A stretch of DNA of 16,330 nt from an uncultured Erysipelotrichaceae bacterium (GTDB taxonomy: Bacteria; Bacillota_I; Bacilli_A; Erysipelotrichales; Coprobacillaceae). The notes under the pieces were generated by a model, which had not been told where the DNA came from, did no database searches, and saw only the letters and a list, made by a program, of their open reading frames with translations. Below are positions 7,592-13,092 of the stretch, piece after piece (positions within the stretch are counted from its first letter, which is position 1; the number at the start of each line of letters is the position of its first letter). The stretch lies in NCBI GenBank assembly GCA_900550005.1, contig URQL01000017.1, positions 1 to 16,330 on the forward strand, given 5' to 3'. The translations under genes and the position numbers were made by a program.

Positions 7592-8965
7592 CTAAGCTAT
7601 TCTTCGAATTGTATAACAATGACTACGCCAATAATTTGTTGAAGTAAGGCTAACTACATGGACACCTAAACCATCATTTGGCGTTGCTGTATGGACCATT
7701 AAACCATCACCAGCGTACATTCCGACATGGTCTGTTTGCCCATCACCATCCCAATCAAAGAGGATAAGATCTCCTACTTGCATGGCATCCCAAGATACTG
7801 CGTATCCTGAATTTTGTTGAACATAAGTACTTAGCCCAATACTATAACCTAGTTGAGCGTAACACCAAGATGTAAGACCCGAACAATCAAAAGCAAGTGT
7901 TCCTGTACCATAATAAGATTCCAATCCTTGATACCAACTCCAACCATAATAAGAAGCAAGTCCATTAATAAGGGATTCTGTGATTGGTTGTCCTTTACCA
8001 CCCCATACATAAGGTGAACCTTTATGTTGCAAAGCAAGTAAAACTGCTTGTTTACCTACTGTTGACCCTTCAGGGATAGAAGGTGTCACATTGGTGTTAT
8101 CATCACTTGTATTTCCATTATCACTTCCACCCGTGTTCGTGTTATTGTTTTGATTATTTTTAGCTTCTTCTTCTAATCTTCTTTGTAATTCTTCTTGCTG
8201 AGCAATTGAAACTTGACTGGCTGTAACTGCACTAGCAACAGCATTGATACTTTCATTTGTTAGTTTAATATTTTCTTCTAAGTAACCAACTTGTACTTTT
8301 AAAGAAGCTACTGAGGAACTTAATTCATCTTGTTTAGCAACAAGCTCACTATTCATTTGATTTAAATTTGCTTGTGCACTGACTAATATTTCTTTTTGTG
8401 TGTTTTGATTTTCTTTATCTACAGCTAAACTACGAATCAATTCTTTATCATAACTTGTAATTTCATTGATTCCGTCAATACGAGAAAATAAATCTGAGAA
8501 AGTGGATGCTCCCATAATAAAATCAAATAATTGATTTGAATTTAAATAAGTTTGCATTTCATATAAACGTTCTTTTATTTTTGTTTCTTTTTCTTCAATA
8601 TGAATAGCGAGTTCATTGATATTTTGTGTCGTATAATCAATTTCAATTTGTTTACTTTCAATATTGGCTTGCATTTGGTCGATTTCATCTTGTAAATCTT
8701 GAATCGTTGATTCTTTTTCTTCGATATCACCACGCATTGTTTTTGCGTTTTCTTCACTCGCACTATTTTTATCTTTTAAATATTGATTAAATTCATCACA
8801 AATTTGTGTATCTTTTTTTGTCATATCACTGGCTTTACATTTTTCAATATAAGTACGTTCATTAATTTCAAAATCATTTTCTGCTTTTACTTTGTAGGAT
8901 AAGCAAACCACACTTGTACTTACCAGCAATGTACAACAAAGAAAGACATGGATTAATTTTTTCAT
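7592..8965 (-). CDS. Secreted coiled-coil NlpC/P60 peptidoglycan hydrolase (CwlO/PcsB-like), paralogue 2
   Basis: 457 residues. Signal peptide about 1-28; coiled coil (about 66-270) with RLYEMQTY...FSDLFSRIDG at about 133-165; Asn/Gly/Thr-rich linker (about 270-297); NlpC/P60 domain (about 303-457) with C361 (FDCSG), H413 (DHVGMY) and H425 (MVHT). Clear paralogue of the next gene across signal, N terminus, coiled coil and catalytic domain. It differs by an aromatic-rich insert of about 30 residues (326-357) between the WGG strand and the catalytic Cys, and by a DWDGDGQTD loop (404-412) just before the catalytic His. The start ATG shares one base with the ftsX stop (TAATG), so it is translationally coupled to FtsX, its probable activator. 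A pair C43/C56 is conserved with the neighbour. Confidence 0.92.
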   Translation of the reverse strand: MKKLIHVFLCCTLLVSTSVVCLSYKVKAENDFEINERTYIEKCKASDMTKKDTQICDEFNQYLKDKNSASEENAKTMRGDIEEKESTIQDLQDEIDQMQANIESKQIEIDYTTQNINELAIHIEEKETKIKERLYEMQTYLNSNQLFDFIMGASTFSDLFSRIDGINEITSYDKELIRSLAVDKENQNTQKEILVSAQANLNQMNSELVAKQDELSSSVASLKVQVGYLEENIKLTNESINAVASAVTASQVSIAQQEELQRRLEEEAKNNQNNNTNTGGSDNGNTSDDNTNVTPSIPEGSTVGKQAVLLALQHKGSPYVWGGKGQPITESLINGLASYYGWSWYQGLESYYGTGTLAFDCSGLTSWCYAQLGYSIGLSTYVQQNSGYAVSWDAMQVGDLILFDWDGDGQTDHVGMYAGDGLMVHTATPNDGLGVHVVSLTSTNYWRSHCYTIRRIA

Positions 8966-9876
8966 TAGAATTTTAAGAATTTACGGATTGAGAAGTAACT
9001 TCCTACAAGTCCTACCCCTGATCCTAATAAAACAAGAATTCCTGCAAATTGATAAACAAATGGAGACGGTGCTCTTAATGCTAACATTGAAGAGAAGAAC
9101 ATCCCTCCTAATTGACGATATAAAATCGTATAACCAAAATATAAACATAGACAAGGAACAATCGAACCAATAATTCCAATTAAAATTCCTTCAATCATAA
9201 ACGGAATACGGATATACCAGTTTGATGCTCCAACCATACGCATAATTGAAATTTCTGTTTGTCGTGCTGTAATAGCCACTTTAATTGTATTTGAAATAAG
9301 CATTAAAGCAATAACAACTAAAGCTACAACAAAAACACTACCACCATTTCTTACATTTTCTAATGTTTTAACTAAAGTCGTTGTTGATTCTCCACCATAG
9401 TTTGTTTTATTTACACCATCAATGTTACTAATTTGTTTAGCGATTTGATCTAAGAATTGAGCATCACTCACTTCTACAACATAAACATCTCCTAATGGGT
9501 TTTCATCTCTAAAAGATTCATAAAGAGATTTACCATCTTCCCCATATTGTTCAATTAATTTATCTAATTCTTGATCTTTAGATGAGAAAGTAACAGATGT
9601 AATTTCACCGATTTGGCTAATTTCTTGTCCTACTCTTTCTACATCTTCACTTGAAAGTTCTCTTTCAAGTTTAACATAGACTGTTAAACTATCTTCAATC
9701 GATTGTGTCATATCTTGCACATTGATTGCAACTACACCAATTAAGGCAATAAGTAATAAAGTTACAGAAACCGCAAAGATTGACGAAAAACTCATTACCC
9801 CATTACGCCAAATACTTTGACAAGCTGTGACGAGATGTTTAGGTAAATTACGAATACAACTAATGATTTCCTTCAT
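8965..9876 (-). CDS. ftsX: FtsX, membrane subunit of the FtsEX complex
   Basis: About 303 residues from the chosen start. FtsX spans the membrane and passes the ATPase state of FtsE to a cell-wall hydrolase outside. Seen: N-terminal basic segment with SIWRNGVMSFSSIFAVS, first membrane helix, a large extracellular loop (about 50-170) of the kind that contacts PcsB/CwlO-type coiled coils, then three more helices, with TARQTEISIMRMVGA in the FtsX/MacB-type core. I prefer the ATG at 9876: a GGGGGG tract at 9892-9887 is 10 bases upstream, whereas the in-frame ATG at 9885 is only one base from it. Overlaps the ftsE end by 17 bases and shares one base with the following hydrolase gene, so all three are coupled. 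Confidence 0.95.
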   Translation of the reverse strand: MKEIISCIRNLPKHLVTACQSIWRNGVMSFSSIFAVSVTLLLIALIGVVAINVQDMTQSIEDSLTVYVKLERELSSEDVERVGQEISQIGEITSVTFSSKDQELDKLIEQYGEDGKSLYESFRDENPLGDVYVVEVSDAQFLDQIAKQISNIDGVNKTNYGGESTTTLVKTLENVRNGGSVFVVALVVIALMLISNTIKVAITARQTEISIMRMVGASNWYIRIPFMIEGILIGIIGSIVPCLCLYFGYTILYRQLGGMFFSSMLALRAPSPFVYQFAGILVLLGSGVGLVGSYFSIRKFLKF

Positions 9877-10558
9877 CGTAATCATACCCCCCTGCTAATG
9901 TATCCGACGAAACACATCCATCGGCAATTGTAATCGTTCTTTGTTTATATTCTTCAACAATTGTAATATCATGCGTAACCACAATCACTGTTGTGTTATG
10001 TGTTTGATTGATTTTCATTAAGATTTCAATAATTTCTCTTGATGTTGCTGGATCTAGGTTTCCAGTAGGTTCATCTGCAATCAATACCTTTGGATTATTT
10101 ACAATTGCTCTAGCGATAGCAACACGTTGTTGTTGACCACCAGATAATTGGTGAGGATAAGCATTTGCCTTATCTTCAAGTCCAACTAACTCTAAAGTTT
10201 CTTTTACTTTTTTTCTGATTTGTGCTTTTGGCGTATCAATAACTTCTAAAGCAAAAGCGACGTTTTCAAATACAGTTCTTCGAGGAAGTAAACGGTAGTT
10301 TTGAAAAACGACCCCTATCTTTCTTCTAAAGTAAGGAACATGACGGTTTTTAATTTTAGATACATCTTGACCATCAACGATAACCTTTCCTTGTGTTGGT
10401 TTTACTTCTCTATATAATAATTTGATAAACGTTGATTTACCTGCCCCTGTAGGACCGATAACATAAACGAATTCTCCAGCTTCAATTGATAAATTCATTT
10501 TATTTAAGGCATGTACGCCTGTATTGTATGTTTTAGTTACTCCTTGGAGTTTAATCAT
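9860..10558 (-). CDS. ftsE: FtsE, ATPase subunit of the FtsEX complex
   Basis: 232 residues, normal length. Cytoplasmic ABC ATPase that pairs with FtsX. Seen: Walker A GPTGAGKS (35-42), Q-loop Q86 in VVFQNYRLL, signature LSGGQQQRVAIARA (138-151), Walker B VLIADEP with E163, D-loop, and H-loop H196 in VVTHD. NYRLLP after the Q-loop is typical of FtsE. The C-terminal tail (about 215-232, acidic with YDYDEGNH) is species-variable. First gene of the ftsE-ftsX-hydrolase-hydrolase operon, preceded by an extended -10 promoter and a GGGTGAT binding site before the ATG at 10558. Divergent from the marR gene. In this context FtsEX most likely powers wall-hydrolase activation, as for CwlO in B. subtilis and PcsB in pneumococcus. 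Confidence 0.97.
   Translation of the reverse strand: MIKLQGVTKTYNTGVHALNKMNLSIEAGEFVYVIGPTGAGKSTFIKLLYREVKPTQGKVIVDGQDVSKIKNRHVPYFRRKIGVVFQNYRLLPRRTVFENVAFALEVIDTPKAQIRKKVKETLELVGLEDKANAYPHQLSGGQQQRVAIARAIVNNPKVLIADEPTGNLDPATSREIIEILMKINQTHNTTVIVVTHDITIVEEYKQRTITIADGCVSSDTLAGGYDYDEGNH
9887..9892 (-). promoter_or_regulatory. G-tract ribosome binding site that decides the ftsX start
   Basis: GGGGGG on the minus strand within the end of ftsE. It sits 10 bases before ATG 9876 but 1 base before ATG 9885, favouring the shorter protein starting MKEIISC. Confidence 0.45.
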
Positions 10559-10578
10559 CTTTTCATCACCCGTCGTTT

Positions 10579-10587
10579 ATTATAACA
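10579..10587 (-). promoter_or_regulatory. Extended -10 promoter of the ftsEX-hydrolase operon
   Basis: Minus-strand TGTTATAAT (consensus -10 hexamer TATAAT at 10584-10579 with a TG one base upstream), about 20 bases before the ftsE start. The -35 region at 17 bases is only T-rich. This is in the 205-base divergent spacer (10559-10763), which otherwise holds AT-rich sequence and the marR promoter/operator. Confidence 0.55.
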
Positions 10588-10700
10588 CAGAACAGTTAAA
10601 AAACCGTCGAATTTTATAAAATAATGTAAAAAATTAATTTTCCCATAATTTGAGCATTTTCTTTTATTCCTACTAAAATAATCTTTTTTTCATTTTTTAC

Positions 10701-10728
10701 TTGTTTTTTTAACAAATTAGGCTATACT
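10701..10728 (+). promoter_or_regulatory. Promoter of the marR-tauE pair
   Basis: TTGTTT (10701-10706), 16-base spacer, TATACT (10723-10728), in the right place for a start site near 10735. Downstream come the palindromic operator and a strong AGGAGGG binding site (10754-10760) ahead of ATG 10764. Confidence 0.6.
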
Positions 10729-10731
10729 AGA

Positions 10732-10753
10732 ATTAGTTCTAATTTGAACTAAT
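10732..10753 (+). promoter_or_regulatory. Palindromic operator, probable MarR autoregulatory site
   Basis: Perfect inverted repeat ATTAGTTC (10732-10739) - 6 bases - GAACTAAT (10746-10753). It begins 3 bases after the -10 hexamer, covering the expected transcription start. Position and symmetry fit a dimeric winged-helix repressor blocking its own promoter, as known for many MarR proteins. Binding itself is inferred. Confidence 0.65.
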
Positions 10754-10763
10754 AGGAGGGACT

Positions 10764-11201
10764 ATGAAACCAAATCAAATCTTACTTGATCAATCTTTAA
10801 AAATAAAAAAATGTTATCACAAACTCTGTATTCCTGTTTGTAATAAACATCAAATAACGGAAAACGAGCTTGAAATCCTGCTTTTTTTACATTATCAAGC
10901 TCCTAAATACGATAGTGCTAAAGCCATTATTGAAGCAAGATCAATGAGTAAATCTCAAGTTTGTAAATCGATCGATAACCTAAAAGCAAATGGCTATTTA
11001 CAAACGACCATTGATCAAAAAGATCATCGTTTGATTCACTTGGCTCTAACTAAAAAAGCCACACCGATTATTCAAGAAGGGATCGAAACACGAACTAAAC
11101 TTTTTAATCTACTTTATCAAAATGTAAGTGAAGAGGATATTAACACTTTAAAAAGAATCGTCCAACAAATTGATAAAAATCTTGAAAAGGAGATGAAATA
11201 A
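10764..11201 (+). CDS. MarR family winged helix-turn-helix transcriptional regulator
   Basis: 145 residues, typical MarR size. Seen: N-terminal dimerisation helix; helices leading into the recognition helix (about 60-75, SMSKSQVCKSIDNLKANGYL); wing with DQKDHRLIHLALTKKA (about 88-104); C-terminal dimerisation helices. Probably represses itself and the downstream permease via the palindrome at 10732-10753. Four cysteines, C17, C22 and C26 in the first helix and C67 in the recognition helix, are unusual for so short a protein. They suggest, but do not prove, thiol, reactive sulfur or metal sensing. The stop codon is one base from the next gene's ATG, and the next gene's AAGGAG site lies inside the 3' end of this one. 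Plus strand, opposite its neighbours, so it looks like an inserted two-gene cassette. Ligand unknown. Confidence 0.88.
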   Translation: MKPNQILLDQSLKIKKCYHKLCIPVCNKHQITENELEILLFLHYQAPKYDSAKAIIEARSMSKSQVCKSIDNLKANGYLQTTIDQKDHRLIHLALTKKATPIIQEGIETRTKLFNLLYQNVSEEDINTLKRIVQQIDKNLEKEMK

Positions 11202-11202
11202 A

Positions 11203-11967
11203 ATGTTTTCTATACTAATTTATATTATTGCCGGTTTAGGTGCCGGGATCGGTACAGGACTAGCTGGGCTTTCAGCTGCCGCTGTCATTTCCCCAATGCT
11301 AATTAGTTTTTTAAACTTTCCAGCCTATGAAGCAGTAGGTATTGCTTTAGCAAGTGATGTTTTAGCTTCAGCAATCAGTGCCTACACTTATTATAAAAAT
11401 AAAAAAATCGATATTAAAAATGGCTTAGTTATGCTGTTATTTGTTTTAATTTTCACTTTAATAGGAAGTTACATTGCTTCTCTTATTCCCGATAAAACAA
11501 TGGGAAGCTTCTCTGTATTTATGACTTTCTTTTTAGGAATCAAATTTATTGTTCGTCCCGTTTTAGCAACACAATCAAATCAAAACGATAAACCATTAAA
11601 AACAAGAATGATCCAATCTGCTTTATGTGGAATATTAATTGGTTTTATTTGCGGATTCATTGGTGCAGGCGGCGGCATGATGCTTTTGCTCATTTTAACA
11701 AGTGTTCTTGGTTATGAACTTAAAACTGCGGTTGGAACCAGTGTCTTTATTATGACCTTCACTGCTTTTACCGGTGCCCTTTCACATATGGTTATTGGTG
11801 GTTTACCTAATTTATCTGCTTTATTTTGGTGTGTCCTCGCAACCCTTATTGGTGCAAGAGTAGCTGCAGTATTTGCAAACAAGTCTACACCAGAAAAACT
11901 AAATCGTTTTACCGGTATTGTTTTAGCAATACTCGGTGCTGGAATGATCCTTGTACATTATTTATAA
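11203..11967 (+). CDS. TauE/SafE family membrane permease (sulfite/organosulfur anion exporter-like)
   Basis: 254 residues, almost wholly hydrophobic, with about 7-8 predicted membrane helices and two internal halves. Each half starts with a Gly-rich family motif: AGLGAGIGTGLAGLSAAAV near residue 9, and GFICGFIGAGGGMML near residue 148. Family members (TauE, SafE, CysZ-like annotations) are linked to export or uptake of sulfite, sulfoacetate or other anions, but substrate is poorly predicted by sequence. Co-transcribed with the MarR gene (one-base gap, shared promoter), so expression is probably induced by the ligand or stress that releases MarR. Followed at once by a bidirectional terminator shared with convergent prfB. 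Confidence 0.87.
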   Translation: MFSILIYIIAGLGAGIGTGLAGLSAAAVISPMLISFLNFPAYEAVGIALASDVLASAISAYTYYKNKKIDIKNGLVMLLFVLIFTLIGSYIASLIPDKTMGSFSVFMTFFLGIKFIVRPVLATQSNQNDKPLKTRMIQSALCGILIGFICGFIGAGGGMMLLLILTSVLGYELKTAVGTSVFIMTFTAFTGALSHMVIGGLPNLSALFWCVLATLIGARVAAVFANKSTPEKLNRFTGIVLAILGAGMILVHYL

Positions 11968-11969
11968 AG

Positions 11970-11999
11970 AAAACACCCGTTTTGATACGAGTGTTTTTT
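11970..11999. terminator. Bidirectional terminator between the permease gene and prfB
   Basis: Hairpin AAAACACCCGT (11970-11980) with ACGAGTGTTTT (11987-11997), one C-A mismatch, 6-base loop. It is followed by T6 on the plus strand and by TTTTCTTT on the minus strand. It sits between two convergent stop codons and overlaps the last codon of prfB. Confidence 0.8.
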
Positions 12000-13091
12000 A
12001 TATTTCCCACCTTAAATAAGCATAGATAAAATCAAATAAATCACCATCGAGTACACGATCAACTTGGCTTGTTTCATATCCTGTTCTTGTATCTTTAACA
12101 AGCGAATAAGGATGCATAACATAAGAACGGATTTGTGAACCCCAACCATTTTCGAGTTGTTCACCTTTGATTTCTTTTAATTTATTTTGTTGTTCTTCAA
12201 TTTGTTTTTGGTATAATTTAGATTTCAACATCACCATTGCTTGTTCACGGTTTTTAATTTGTGAACGTTGACTTTGACAAGTAACCACAATTCCGGTAGG
12301 AATATGGGTAATACGAACAGCTGAATCGGTCGTGTTGATATGTTGTCCACCAGCTCCACTTGAACGATACGTATCAATACGTAAATCTTCATTACGCACT
12401 TCAATTTCTACATCGTTATTGAATTCCGGCATAACATCAACCGAAGCAAAAGAAGTATGACGACGTGCATTGGAATCAAATGGAGAAATACGAACTAAAC
12501 GATGTACGCCACGCTCGGCTTTAAAATAACCAAATGCATTTGTTCCTTTAATTTTGATTGTTACGCTTTTAGTCCTGCTTCTTCACCATCTAAATAATCT
12601 AGTACTTCGACTTTAAAATCATTTTTATTGCAAAATCGTTGATACATTCTAAATAACATTTCTGCCCAGTCTTGACTTTCTGTTCCCCCTGCTCCAGGAT
12701 GAATTTCTACGATGGCATTTAAATGATCGTATTCATGGCTTAATAACATTTCTTTTTCAAATTGATCCAATTCTTCTTCAAACTTAGTGTAGTCTTCTTC
12801 TAATACGCTTTGAAAATCTTCTTCCCCCGCTTTAACAAAATCATGGATTTCTTCAAGGTCCTGTAAAGTTTGGTTTAAAGTAGTGTATTCATCAACGATT
12901 TTTTTAATTGCAGTTAATTTATCATAAATCCTTTTAGCATGATCAGGATCATTCCAAAAATCTTCTTGCATAGTTTGTGCTGTTAAAGATTCGATCTCCA
13001 TCGTTTTCGTAGTGACATCTAAAGAGTTTCCTAACTGACTTAGTAACAAATGGGCTTTTTCAAGCCCATTTTTAATTTCAAATAATTCCAT
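11998..13091 (-). pseudogene. prfB: Peptide chain release factor 2 (RF2), frame broken by an apparent 1-base deletion
   Basis: RF2 releases the finished protein at UGA and UAA. The first frame (13091-12561) ends GEEAGLKA-stop at TAA. The second (continuing to 11998) carries VTIKIKGTNAFGYFKAERG, the SPF anticodon motif (about 203-205) that defines RF2, and GGQ (248-250). Restoring one A in the CTAAAAGCG tract near 12565 gives GLKSVTIKIKG, the family consensus, and a normal 364-residue protein, so the defect is a single missing base. ATG 13091 is preferred over GTG 13115 because MELFEIKNGLE matches the family N terminus. It lies one base after the secA stop, with no strong binding site. The usual +1 programmed frameshift near codon 24 is absent (SLDV is read directly). 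Sequencing error is the first explanation. Confidence 0.9.
12561..12575 (-). other. Frameshift point in prfB (A4 tract followed by TAA)
   Basis: Minus strand reads GGA CTA AAA GCG TAA; family sequence requires G-L-K-S-V-T. One extra A, or a -1 slip of tRNA-Lys on A AAA, gives AGC GTA ACA (S-V-T) and restores the frame exactly. Confidence 0.85.
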
Positions 13092-13092
13092 T

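Noticed and set aside
5829..8763. Short minus-strand or plus-strand frames inside the protease and hydrolase genes
   Set aside because: They lie out of frame within genes whose motifs and starts are clear; translations are compositionally odd (Lys/Ile- or Leu/His-rich).
10588..10700. A small RNA or riboswitch in the ftsE-marR spacer
   Set aside because: The stretch is AT-rich with no stable hairpin-terminator pair or recognisable aptamer; it is explained by two divergent promoters.
11826..12029. 67-codon plus-strand frame spanning the permease end, terminator and prfB end
   Set aside because: It crosses a terminator and overlaps two real genes in another frame; no start signal.
13010..13091. 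RF2 programmed +1 frameshift as the explanation for the split prfB
   Set aside because: The known site is near codon 24 with CUU-UGA; here that region is in frame, and the break is near codon 175 at a TAA.
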